Shown here: in pieces, positions 1-8,401 of the stretch | Position numbering within the stretch: the first letter of the stretch is position 1 | Layout: each line of letters opens with the position of its first letter | From: JACPFV01 sp038043245 | GTDB lineage: Bacteria > Pseudomonadota > Gammaproteobacteria > Nevskiales > Nevskiaceae | Length of the DNA: 64,000 nt | Direction: 5' to 3' | NCBI GenBank assembly: GCA_038043245.1 | Contig: JBBTCH010000001.1 | Coordinates: forward strand, 930,001 to 994,000 | Translations under genes and position numbers: made by a program | The notes under the pieces: model-generated | Told to the model about the DNA's origin: nothing | Databases searched by the model: none | The model's input: only the letters and a program-made list of their open reading frames with translations

Positions 1-366
1 CGCCGCCCAGGCCAGCAGGTATCCGGCGGCGAAGCTGTAACTGCGCAGCACCGGCTTTTCGGGCGCTGCTCCGCTGCGCACGACCCGCCCGTACAGCAGG
101 ATCGCCGGCGCCGCGGAAGGCAGCATCATGCCCAGCATCATCGCGGCCCACATGCCGAACATCAGGACGCCGTAGCGCAGGTCCCAGGTGCCGGCCATCA
201 TCCACGCGGCGGCACCGTCCATGCTGCCGTACATGTCCCGCGACATCGGCAGCAGCCAGGCCCAGACCAGCGCTACAGCCACAGCGATGCCGGCGCCAAC
301 TACCAGTTGGTCGCGCAACAACACGGCTTCGAGCGCGGTTTTCTGTGGCTCCGTCTGATTCACCAC
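1..366 (-). CDS. DUF2182 membrane protein (3' part lies outside the window)
   Basis: The frame is open to the window edge, so only the first 122 residues are visible. After a short polar N-terminus there is a hydrophobic helix at about residues 20-40, then the methionine-rich stretch MFGMWAAMMLGMMLPS at about 68-83, which is typical of DUF2182 (predicted metal-binding integral membrane proteins). A GTG start directly follows the TGA of the DUF1326 gene with no spacer, in the same frame, so translation is probably coupled. DUF2182 and DUF1326 genes are commonly adjacent, which supports both calls. The biochemical role is unknown. GTG at 363 is an equally possible start. Confidence 0.8.
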   Translation of the reverse strand, partial: MVNQTEPQKTALEAVLLRDQLVVGAGIAVAVALVWAWLLPMSRDMYGSMDGAAAWMMAGTWDLRYGVLMFGMWAAMMLGMMLPSAAPAILLYGRVVRSGAAPEKPVLRSYSFAAGYLLAWAA

Positions 367-1002
367 TCAGCGCACGACGCCGTGCGTGCTCCAGTGAATC
401 TTGGCGAGGTGAGAATGCGTGCCGTCGAAATTCAGCTCCACGGGGCCTTCGGTTCTGGCCATGCCGCTGACGAACTCGGCCTCGGCAAACTCAAAGCCGG
501 TCGGCAGCGACACCCGCGCGCGGTGCACGGCGCCGCTCATTGGATTCTTGATCGGCTCGGCGCTGCTCTCGATCAGGCCGGTCACCTTCACACGCGCAGT
601 GGCGCCCTTCTGATCGATGGTCAACTCGATGGGCTTGTACTGCGTCGGCAGGAATTTGGTGACGGTGGTGCTGAAGACCTGCCAGATCAGCGAACCCGCA
701 TCGGTTTCCTTGCCGTGCGAGATCGCTTCGATTGCCGCCCGCTGTTGGGGATTGGCGCGTTCCTCGATCACGGTCATGAACGTACCGCTGCCCAGATGAA
801 TCGGGCCCGGCCAGAACGCCAGGATGCCCCAGCGCAGTCCGTCAAGCGGCACGTCACCGAACCGGCCTTTCTCGATCTGCACGAACGTGTGCGCGCGGCA
901 GTGGCCCTTGTCAGGTAGTGAGTTGAACTGGCAGGGACAACCGAGGTTGCAATTGCAGTTGGCGAATTCCACGCCCTGCATGCTCCATTCAACGAAAGCC
1001 AT
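367..1002 (-). CDS. DUF1326 family protein
   Basis: A 211-residue protein whose N-terminus holds the cysteine cluster CNCNLGCPC (about residues 17-25), the hallmark of DUF1326, and further CxH-type residues near position 35. No signal peptide or membrane span is visible, so it is probably cytosolic. The ATG is preceded by a near-perfect Shine-Dalgarno (AGGAGGTC, around 1006-1013 on the minus strand), so the start is secure. It lies immediately upstream of a DUF2182 membrane gene. The conserved cysteines suggest metal or redox binding, but that is inference and no function has been assigned to the family. Confidence 0.85.
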   Translation of the reverse strand: MAFVEWSMQGVEFANCNCNLGCPCQFNSLPDKGHCRAHTFVQIEKGRFGDVPLDGLRWGILAFWPGPIHLGSGTFMTVIEERANPQQRAAIEAISHGKETDAGSLIWQVFSTTVTKFLPTQYKPIELTIDQKGATARVKVTGLIESSAEPIKNPMSGAVHRARVSLPTGFEFAEAEFVSGMARTEGPVELNFDGTHSHLAKIHWSTHGVVR

Positions 1003-1144
1003 GACGACCTCCTGGGTGTTGCGGCCTGTTTAAACCGGGCCGGTGGGAGTATGCGCCCAAAAAAATGCCCGTATTTGCAGATCATCGTCTTTTGGCCCGC
1101 TATTTGGTTACAGTGTTGGAATAACTATTCGCGAGAACCGCCAC

Positions 1145-2554
1145 ATGAGCCTGATGCGCACCAAGCCGATCGATCCCAACGCCAACACCGGATTGAAACG
1201 CTGTCTATCGGCTTGGGACCTGACCCTGCTCGGCATCGGCTGCATCATCGGCACCGGCATCTTCGTGTTGTCGGGTGTGGCGGCGGCGCAACATGCCGGC
1301 CCGGCCATCGTGCTGTCGTTCATTATTTCGGGCACTGCCTGCACGTTCGCGGCGCTGTGCTACGCCGAACTGGCGGGTGCGGTCGGCGGTGCGGGCAGCG
1401 CTTATGGCTATGCGTATGTCGGTATCGGCGAGTTCGCCGCCTGGATCATCGGCTGGCTTCTGCTGCTGGAATACAGCGTCGCCACCGCCACCGTATCCAT
1501 CGGCTGGTCGGGCTATTTCGCCAGCATCCTCGACGGTTTCTTCGGCATCACCCTGCCGGCGCAATGGACTTCGGCTCCGAGCGAAGGCGGCACCGCCAAT
1601 CTGCCGGCGATGATCATCGTGCTGACCCTGGCCGGGCTGCTGTCGTGGGGTGTCAAGGAATCGGCGCGTTTCAACGGTGTCATGGTCATCGTCAAGCTGG
1701 CGACGATCATCGCCTTCATCGCCATCGCCGGCCCCCATGTGAACGCCGACAACTGGGTGCCGTTCATCCCCGAGCGCGTGGTGGATGCCGACGGCACGGC
1801 GCATTACGGATTCCTCGGCGTGACCACTGCGGCGGCGCTAATCTTCTTCGCCTACATCGGCTTCGATGCCGTCTCCACCGCGGGTGAAGAGGCGATCAAC
1901 CCGCAGCGTGACCTGCCGATCGGCATCCTCGCCTCGCTGGGCATCTGCACCGTGCTCTACATCATCGTCTCCGGCATTCTCACCGGCGTGGTGCCGTACC
2001 AGCAGATCAATCTCAAAGCCCCGGTGGCTGAAGCCATGGGCGGACTCGGCATCCCCTGGGCCAAGGGCATGGTCGCCACCGGCGCGATCTTCGGCATCAC
2101 CACGGTGATGCTGGTGCTGTATTACGGCTTGACCCGCGTGGTGCTGGCGATGTCGCGCGACGGCCTGTTGCCGGCAGGCATGGCGGCGGTGCACCCGAAG
2201 ACGCAGACGCCGGTGAAACTGATTCTCGGTAGCGGCGTGGTGATCGCGCTGATCGCCGGCTTCTTCCCCATCGGCAAGGTCGCCGAACTGGTGAACCTCG
2301 GCACGCTCGGTGCGTTCTTCCTAGTCTGCGCCAGCGTGATCGTGTTGCGTAAAACCCGGCCGAACCTGCCACGCCCGTTCAAGACGCCGCTGGTGCCGCT
2401 GGTGCCGACCCTCGGCATGGGTTTCTGCGGCTGGCTGATGGTGAGCCTGCCGGCCGCGACCTGGATCGCATTCAGCGTCTGGATGACCCTGGGCCTGACG
2501 ACCTACTTCGCCTACTCACGATCCCACAGCACGCTGGCCACCGCAGTGGAATAA
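1145..2554 (+). CDS. APC-superfamily amino acid permease, cationic amino acid transporter type
   Basis: A 469-residue polytopic inner-membrane protein with about 12 predicted helices. The N-terminal motif GIGCIIGTGIFVLSG (about residues 29-43) is the unwound TM1 substrate site of APC transporters. Further on, AYIGFDAVSTAGEEAINPQR (TM6 and the following loop) is typical of the CAT/YfnA branch. It probably imports an amino acid by proton symport; the substrate cannot be read from sequence. The ATG at 1145 is preferred over an upstream in-frame GTG at 1043, because the protein aligns with the family from MSLMRTK onward. A symporter gene follows after 3 bases, so the two amino-acid transporters are probably co-transcribed. 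Confidence 0.88.
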   Translation: MSLMRTKPIDPNANTGLKRCLSAWDLTLLGIGCIIGTGIFVLSGVAAAQHAGPAIVLSFIISGTACTFAALCYAELAGAVGGAGSAYGYAYVGIGEFAAWIIGWLLLLEYSVATATVSIGWSGYFASILDGFFGITLPAQWTSAPSEGGTANLPAMIIVLTLAGLLSWGVKESARFNGVMVIVKLATIIAFIAIAGPHVNADNWVPFIPERVVDADGTAHYGFLGVTTAAALIFFAYIGFDAVSTAGEEAINPQRDLPIGILASLGICTVLYIIVSGILTGVVPYQQINLKAPVAEAMGGLGIPWAKGMVATGAIFGITTVMLVLYYGLTRVVLAMSRDGLLPAGMAAVHPKTQTPVKLILGSGVVIALIAGFFPIGKVAELVNLGTLGAFFLVCASVIVLRKTRPNLPRPFKTPLVPLVPTLGMGFCGWLMVSLPAATWIAFSVWMTLGLTTYFAYSRSHSTLATAVE

Positions 2555-2557
2555 ATC

Positions 2558-4198
2558 GTGGATATTTTTTTTGCAGTGATCGACACCATCAACAGCGTCA
2601 TGCTGTCGGTGCCGGTGCTGGTGGCCCTGCTCGCCACCGGCGTGCTGTTCACTCTGTGGAGCGGCTTCGGTCAGTATCGTTCTCTGACGCATGGCGTGCG
2701 ACTGATCCGCGGCAAGGTGCCGGGTATCTCTGGTCACGGCCCCGGCGCGCTGACGCATTTTCAGGCGCTGTCGGCGGCGCTGTCCGGTACCGTCGGCCTC
2801 GGCAACATCGCCGGCGTCGCCATCGCCATCGAGTTCGGCGGCCCTGGCGCGGTGTTCTGGATGTGGATGGTGGGCCTCGCCGGCATGGCGCTGAAATCCA
2901 CCGAGGTCACGCTGGCGATGCTGCATCGCGACACTTCCGACGCGGAGAATCCGCACGGCGGCACCATGTACGTCTGCCGCAAGGCATTCGGCAAGATCGG
3001 CGGTGTGGCGGGGACGCTGTTCACGCTGTCGGTGATCCTGTTCGCCGTCACCGGCGGCAACATGTTCCAGGCCTGGAGCGTGGCCGACACCACCCACAAT
3101 TATTTCGGCGTGCCGCAGTGGATCACCGGCTTGGTGATGGCGGCATTCGTCGGCAGCGTCATCCTCGGCGGTATCCAGCGCATCGGCTCGGTGGTGGGCA
3201 AGCTGGTGCCGTTCATGTGCGGCATCTATGTGCTCGCCGGCCTGTACGTGCTGGCTTTGAATACCGAGCACATCCCGGATCTGTTCAAGCTGATCTTCGT
3301 CTGCGCGTTCTCGCCCGCCGAAGCCGGCGGCGCCTTCACCGGCGCAACACTCGGCATGGCCTTCATCTTCGGCATGAAGCGCGCGCTGTTCTCGTCGGAG
3401 TCCGGCCTCGGCACCGCACCGATCGCGCATTCGGCGGTGAAGACGCCCGAGCCGGTGACCGAAGGCGTGGTCGCAGGCCTTGAGCCGTTCATCGACACGC
3501 TAGTGGTATGCACCATCACCGCGCTGGTGATTCTGGTCAGCGGTGTCTGGCAGCGCACGCCGGCCGCTGCCTGGTACGCGCAACCCGCCACTGTGGAAAT
3601 TTCACCGGGACGATGGGCACCGAACGCCGAACTGCTGCCAGAAGAACGTCCCGACTGGAAGCCCGGCGACCAGATTTTCGTCGTGGTGGAGACGGCGCCT
3701 CGTCAGCGCGAACGCATCTACGGCACGCTGACCGATTCGGCCGAAGGCTTGCGCATCCAATGGCAGCCGATCGCTGCCGGCACCGCGCCCAAACTGGCCG
3801 AGCACGGCATCTTCAGCAACTACCGCGGCGCGACGCTGGCGGCACGCGCGTTCGACAGCGCTGAAGCCGGCCTGGGCAAGTGGATGGTCACGCTCACGGT
3901 GTGGCTGTTCGCGCTCTCGACCATGATCACCTACGGCTATTACGCCGAGCAGGGCCTGTTCTACCTGGGCGCCGAGCGCTGGGTCGGCGCGTATCGCTGG
4001 GGCTGGTGTGCGTTGATCGCACTGACCTGCACCGGATTCATCAACACCGCCGAACAGGTCGATTCACTGTCCACCGTCGCGCTCGGCTTCATGCTCGCGG
4101 TGAATCTGCCGGTGATGTGGCTGCTCGGCCCCAAGGCGATGCGCGCCTGGCACGATTACTTCCGTCGGATCAAATCGGGCGAAATCGGCAAAGCATGA
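2558..4198 (+). CDS. Sodium:alanine symporter family (AGCS) transporter
   Basis: A 546-residue polytopic membrane protein of the alanine/glycine:cation symporter family. Motifs seen include SAALSGTVGLGNIAGVAIAI (about residues 73-92) and KRALFSSESGLGTAPIAHSA (about 274-293), both AGCS signatures. The loop at about residues 330-430 is soluble and rich in charged residues. It is longer than in compact AGCS members, though such insertions occur in the family. Translation probably starts at GTG 2558, 3 bases after the permease stop; no strong Shine-Dalgarno is visible. Its TGA overlaps the hemH ATG. It probably imports alanine or glycine with sodium. Confidence 0.88.
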   Translation: MDIFFAVIDTINSVMLSVPVLVALLATGVLFTLWSGFGQYRSLTHGVRLIRGKVPGISGHGPGALTHFQALSAALSGTVGLGNIAGVAIAIEFGGPGAVFWMWMVGLAGMALKSTEVTLAMLHRDTSDAENPHGGTMYVCRKAFGKIGGVAGTLFTLSVILFAVTGGNMFQAWSVADTTHNYFGVPQWITGLVMAAFVGSVILGGIQRIGSVVGKLVPFMCGIYVLAGLYVLALNTEHIPDLFKLIFVCAFSPAEAGGAFTGATLGMAFIFGMKRALFSSESGLGTAPIAHSAVKTPEPVTEGVVAGLEPFIDTLVVCTITALVILVSGVWQRTPAAAWYAQPATVEISPGRWAPNAELLPEERPDWKPGDQIFVVVETAPRQRERIYGTLTDSAEGLRIQWQPIAAGTAPKLAEHGIFSNYRGATLAARAFDSAEAGLGKWMVTLTVWLFALSTMITYGYYAEQGLFYLGAERWVGAYRWGWCALIALTCTGFINTAEQVDSLSTVALGFMLAVNLPVMWLLGPKAMRAWHDYFRRIKSGEIGKA

Positions 4199-5130
4199 GC
4201 GGTTCCGGAGTCCTGTTGATCAACCTCGGCACGCCGGACGCACCGACGGCGGCGGCCATCCGCCGTTTTCTGCGCCAGTTTTTGTCCGATCGCCGCGTGG
4301 TGCAGCTGCCGCGCGTCCTCTGGCTGCCGATCCTGTATGGCTTCATCCTGCCGTTCCGACCTGGGCGCCTTGCTCAGGCTTATCAAAAAATCTGGCGCGT
4401 GGACGGCTCGCCGCTGCTGGCGATTGCTCACAAACAGGCCGCTGCGTTGCGTACCCAGCTGAAAATCCCGGTGGCACTGGGCATGTGTTACGGCACGCCT
4501 TCGATCGCGGACGCGCTGGCGCAACTGCGCGCACAAAACGTGGAGCACATCGTCGCACTGCCCCTGTATCCGCAGTATTCGGACACCACCACCGCTGCCG
4601 CGCTCGATTGCCTTCCCAAAAACCAGACCGTGTCCGTCATCAGGGACTACCACGCCGAGGCCGGCTATATCGCCGCGCTGGCCGAAAGCGTGCGCGAGCA
4701 CTGGCAGTCCCAGGGGCGCGGCGATCATCTGCTGATGTCGTTCCACGGCATTCCGCAGAGTTATGTCGATCAAGGCGACCCGTATGAAACGCAGTGCCGC
4801 GAAACCGCAGGCCTGCTGGCACGGGCGCTGTCACTGAAAGAATCCGAATGGTCGCTGGGCTTCCAAAGCCGTCTCGGCCGCGCACCCTGGCTCAAGCCCT
4901 ACACCGATGTGCTGCTGCCGGAACTCGCAGCGCGCGGCATCCGGAAGCTGGATGTGATCTGCCCGGGGTTTTCAGCCGACTGTCTGGAGACGCTGGAAGA
5001 AGTCTCCATCCGCTACGCCGAAGACTTTGGCGCGGCGGGTGGCACGCTGCGCTATATCGCCGCGCTCAACGAGCGGCCGGCGCACATCGCTGCGCTGGCG
5101 GCGACCGTTACTCGGACGCTGGCCGGATAA
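4195..5130 (+). CDS. hemH: Ferrochelatase
   Basis: Inserts Fe2+ into protoporphyrin IX, the last step of haem synthesis. The 311-residue protein has the ferrochelatase signature MSFHGIP with the catalytic histidine at about 184, and CPGFSADCLETLEE with the conserved acidic metal-path residue at about 265. Length is normal for the proteobacterial enzyme. Its ATG overlaps the symporter stop (ATGA), so translation is probably coupled. Its last 23 bases overlap tail-to-tail with the OmpA-like gene on the other strand. Probably membrane-associated, since no transmembrane helix is visible. Confidence 0.95.
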   Translation: MSGSGVLLINLGTPDAPTAAAIRRFLRQFLSDRRVVQLPRVLWLPILYGFILPFRPGRLAQAYQKIWRVDGSPLLAIAHKQAAALRTQLKIPVALGMCYGTPSIADALAQLRAQNVEHIVALPLYPQYSDTTTAAALDCLPKNQTVSVIRDYHAEAGYIAALAESVREHWQSQGRGDHLLMSFHGIPQSYVDQGDPYETQCRETAGLLARALSLKESEWSLGFQSRLGRAPWLKPYTDVLLPELAARGIRKLDVICPGFSADCLETLEEVSIRYAEDFGAAGGTLRYIAALNERPAHIAALAATVTRTLAG

Positions 5131-6352
5131 CAACTTTGCCGTCGGTGGCCGCGGTCGCCTTGAGCCGCAGGCGGCTGATCGCCACGCCCTGCGCGGTCAG
5201 GAACGACATCGCACTGCTGGCGGCGTTCACCGAACCCGCGACTTCGTAATTCAGCGAGGGATTCTCGCGTTGTGCCTGCTTGATGGCATCGGCGGCCTGG
5301 CGCAGCGTCAGTTCGGAGGCACCGTCGATCTGCCCGCCGTCGCCGATATCCACCGCCCAATCCGATTGCGCGAGGGCCGGAGCCGGCGCGGTGCCGAACG
5401 GATCCACGGGCGCTCCGCCGCTGAAGGGCACCGGCGCGCTGAACGACGGTACTGACGGCGGCGCGAGCGGATCAACGGAAGACGGCGGAATCACCGCCTT
5501 CGGAACGATCGGCGTGACCGGTTCGCCGCTGCGGCGCGGCGGCGCAGTGACGATGGGACGCTGGTAGAGATAGACCGGCGTCTGCACGTAATTCACAACA
5601 GGAGCGGGTTCAGGGGCCGGCGCTGCTGCGATCGGTTCGGAGAACGCGGGTAGCGGCAACGGCGCCGCGAATTCAGGCGCAGGCATCGGCGCATAGGACG
5701 GCGCTGGGGGTTCGACCGGCAGCGGCGCTGCCGGAATCTGAGACGGATCACGCAACAACGGCAGATTGACGATGGTTTTGCCCGATGACCGCGAGTCCAG
5801 ATCGGCACGCACTTGGTCCGGCACGGTGGGGAACGGCGCCGGCGGCGGCACCGGGACCGTGCCGCTGTTGACCTGCGCCGGCGTCGGCGCGGAATCCAGT
5901 GCGTAACCCTGAATTGGCGAAGCAGGTGTCGGCGGCGGTACGGCCACAGGCGCTGGCGGCAGTGTCGAGAACGGATCAATGCCCGGCGCCGGCGGCGGCG
6001 CGGTCACAATGATCGGCGGAGGTGGGGGCGGCGCTGCAGGAACCGGCGGCGCGGCCGGGGCGTCCGTCGCTACCTGTTCTTTGGCGCAGCCGTCGCCGCC
6101 CACGACCGCTCCGAGCGGGGTCGCGTTGCAACGATCAAGGCCATCCGCGACGCCATCGAAATCCTCATCGAGCGCGCAGCCCGTGCGATCCACCCTGGCG
6201 CCGGTCGGCGTGTAGGGGCAATCGTCGAGCGTGTCGGCGACACCATCCTTGTCGCCATCGGCGGCGGCCTGCGCCGATACCATCGGGCTGGCCAAACCGG
6301 CCATCGCAAGCGCAAATACCGCTGCCGCGGTCTTGAATTGTTCGTAGCTCAA
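5108..6352 (-). CDS. OmpA-like surface protein with thrombospondin type-3 repeats and proline-rich linker
   Basis: About 414 residues. A signal peptide (residues about 1-28, ending near VSAQA) is followed by two TSP3-type calcium-binding repeats (DGDKDGVADTLDDCP and DEDFDGVADGLDRC), a roughly 240-residue Pro/Ala-rich linker, and a C-terminal domain. That domain (about 335-414) looks like a shortened OmpA-C fold: NYEVAGSVN, then FLTAQGVAISRLRLKA. The usual peptidoglycan-binding block (NxxLSxxRAxxV) is missing. The best start is TTG at 6352, because a GGGGA Shine-Dalgarno lies 6 bases upstream and the signal peptide begins directly after it; the longer frame to 6547 has no such support. Probably periplasmic or outer-membrane associated. 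Its 3' end overlaps hemH. Confidence 0.75.
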   Translation of the reverse strand: MSYEQFKTAAAVFALAMAGLASPMVSAQAAADGDKDGVADTLDDCPYTPTGARVDRTGCALDEDFDGVADGLDRCNATPLGAVVGGDGCAKEQVATDAPAAPPVPAAPPPPPPIIVTAPPPAPGIDPFSTLPPAPVAVPPPTPASPIQGYALDSAPTPAQVNSGTVPVPPPAPFPTVPDQVRADLDSRSSGKTIVNLPLLRDPSQIPAAPLPVEPPAPSYAPMPAPEFAAPLPLPAFSEPIAAAPAPEPAPVVNYVQTPVYLYQRPIVTAPPRRSGEPVTPIVPKAVIPPSSVDPLAPPSVPSFSAPVPFSGGAPVDPFGTAPAPALAQSDWAVDIGDGGQIDGASELTLRQAADAIKQAQRENPSLNYEVAGSVNAASSAMSFLTAQGVAISRLRLKATAATDGKVVIRPASE

Positions 6353-6579
6353 ATGGTTTCCCCGAATCGTAGATGCCAGCGTATCCGCAAGCTCAGACGC
6401 GCTCAAGCCCTTTTCCGGCCTGCGGCACGGCTTTGACAGAGACCATAGTACAAAAAATGTATCGCTGGCCTTAGCCCAAACATCCGAAACGGCCCTCGCG
6501 GCCTGCAAGCGGGTGGCAGCTACTGTCTCTATACTGCGCGCCCCCAAAAGACCAAGCGCAATCGTCTGCGTCGCTTCGC

Positions 6580-7632
6580 ATGGAGTTTCTCTACAACTAC
6601 GGCCTGTTTCTGGCCAAGACCGTGACCTTCGTCGCGGCGGTCATCTTCGTGGTGTCGGCGCTGGCCAGTCTGGTACGGCAGGTGCGCGCGCAGATGGGCG
6701 ACCACCTTGAAGTGAAGAGCCTCAACGACCGCTTCAAGGACCTGGCCGACGCAGTCAACCACAGCGTGCTGCCGCCGGCCGAATTCAAACAGCTGGACAA
6801 GACCCGCGCCAAGGAAGACAAGGCGCGCGCCAAAGCGCAGAAGAAAGGCACAGCGGTCGAGCGGCCGCGCGTGTTCGTGCTGAACTTCGACGGCGATCTG
6901 CAGGCCAGCAGCGTCGCCAGTCTGCGCGAGGAAGTCAGCGCGGTACTGCAAGTGGCCCGCGACAAGGACGAAGTCCTGCTGCGACTCGAGAGCGAAGGCG
7001 GGCTGGTGCACGGCTACGGCCTCGCCGCTTCGCAGCTGCAGCGCATCCGCGACCGCAAGATCGCGCTCACCGCCGCCGTCGACAAAGTCGCTGCCAGCGG
7101 CGGTTATCTGATGGCCTGTGTCGCCGATCACATCGTCGCCGCACCGTTCGCCATCGTCGGCTCCATCGGCGTGGTCGCGCAGCTGCCCAACTTCAACCGC
7201 CTGCTGAAAAAGCACGAGATCGATTTCGAGCTGCACACCGCCGGCGAATTCAAACGCACGCTGACGCTGTTCGGCGAGAACACCGAGGCCGGACGCGAGA
7301 AGTTCCAGCAGGAGATCGAGGACACCCACGCGCTGTTCAAGGCCTTCGTCGCCGAGAACCGTCCGACGATGCCGCTGGCACAGGTCGCCACCGGCGAGCA
7401 CTGGTTCGGCACCCGCGCGCTGGCGCTGAAGCTGGTGGACGCGCTGAAAACCAGCGACGACTGGCTGCTGGAAAAATCCAAGACCGCCGACCTGTACGAA
7501 GTCAGCTTCCGCCGTCACCGCAGCCTCAGTGACCGCCTCAGCCACCTGGCACGACTCACGTTCCGGCGTCCGTTTGCGATGCCGTCCCTTCCCCGCATTC
7601 CCACCTCACTCCACACAAGAGAATTTTTATGA
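6580..7632 (+). CDS. sohB: SohB-type S49 family signal-peptide-peptidase-like protease
   Basis: A 350-residue inner-membrane serine protease of family S49. One N-terminal transmembrane helix (about 9-32) is followed by a basic, alanine/lysine-rich linker (about 70-95) and the protease domain. The nucleophile serine is about 173 in VAASGGYLMA, and the general-base lysine about 225 in FKRTLTLFGENT; this Ser/Lys dyad is the S49 arrangement. E. coli SohB is about the same size. The TGA overlaps the ATG of the next gene (ATGA), so the two are probably translated together. A TATACT hexamer at 6530-6535 is a possible -10, but no good -35 is seen. Confidence 0.9.
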   Translation: MEFLYNYGLFLAKTVTFVAAVIFVVSALASLVRQVRAQMGDHLEVKSLNDRFKDLADAVNHSVLPPAEFKQLDKTRAKEDKARAKAQKKGTAVERPRVFVLNFDGDLQASSVASLREEVSAVLQVARDKDEVLLRLESEGGLVHGYGLAASQLQRIRDRKIALTAAVDKVAASGGYLMACVADHIVAAPFAIVGSIGVVAQLPNFNRLLKKHEIDFELHTAGEFKRTLTLFGENTEAGREKFQQEIEDTHALFKAFVAENRPTMPLAQVATGEHWFGTRALALKLVDALKTSDDWLLEKSKTADLYEVSFRRHRSLSDRLSHLARLTFRRPFAMPSLPRIPTSLHTREFL

Positions 7633-8336
7633 AACTGGTCAGTCACAGCTTTGAAAATAACGGCGCGATTCCGGGCCGCTGCGCGTTCGCGGTGCAGGCG
7701 CCGAAGAACCACATCCGCTTCGCCGACAACCGCAATCCGCACCTGAGCTGGCGCGATGCGCCGGCCGCCACCCAGAGCTTCGTCGTGTTGTGCACCGACG
7801 CCGACGCGCCAACCCAGGCCGATGACGTCAACCAGGAAGGCCGCGAAGTTCCGGCCGACCTGCCGCGCGGCGAGTTCGTTCACTGGGTACTGGCGAACAT
7901 TCCCGCCAGTGTCGCCGCCATTGCCGAAGGCGCCTGCTCGCAGGGCGTCACGCCCAAGGGCAAGACCGAGCCGAAGGGCCCGGAAGGTAGCGTGCAGGGC
8001 ACCAACGACTACACCGGCTGGTTCAAGGGCGACAAGGCCATGGCCGGCATCTATCAGGGCTACGACGGCCCCTGCCCGCCGTGGAACGATGCGCGCATCC
8101 ATCACTACAAGTTCGAAGTGTTCGCACTGGATGTCGCTTCACTCGCGGTCAAGAAAGGCGGCGCGATCGCCGACGTACGCAAGGCGATCGACGGTCACGT
8201 GCTGGCGCAGGCCGCCATCACCGGCCGCTATTCCTTGAACCCGCGCATCAAGCTCAACTACACCGAGCTCAAATACGTGCGCAAACCTTCGCGCGTGTTC
8301 GGTCGCAAGATCGGCAGCAAGCAGGGTGCTGTTTAA
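7629..8336 (+). CDS. YbhB/YbcL-family (PEBP, Raf-kinase-inhibitor-like) protein
   Basis: A 235-residue protein of the phosphatidylethanolamine-binding-protein fold. It has the family features NPHLSWRDAP near the N-terminus, the central DADAP ligand-site motif (about residues 57-61), EFVHWVLANIP, and YDGPCPP near residue 145. It is somewhat longer than E. coli YbhB (158 residues), with an insertion after DADAP and a basic C-terminal tail. No signal peptide is visible. It overlaps sohB by 4 bases. The biochemical role of bacterial PEBP proteins is not settled, so none is assigned. Confidence 0.87.
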   Translation: MKLVSHSFENNGAIPGRCAFAVQAPKNHIRFADNRNPHLSWRDAPAATQSFVVLCTDADAPTQADDVNQEGREVPADLPRGEFVHWVLANIPASVAAIAEGACSQGVTPKGKTEPKGPEGSVQGTNDYTGWFKGDKAMAGIYQGYDGPCPPWNDARIHHYKFEVFALDVASLAVKKGGAIADVRKAIDGHVLAQAAITGRYSLNPRIKLNYTELKYVRKPSRVFGRKIGSKQGAV

Positions 8337-8401
8337 AACAGCCGGCGAACTTTTTCTGCTCAAGGCCGGTCGAAGCCGCGAAATCTACGATTGAAACGAC
8401 C

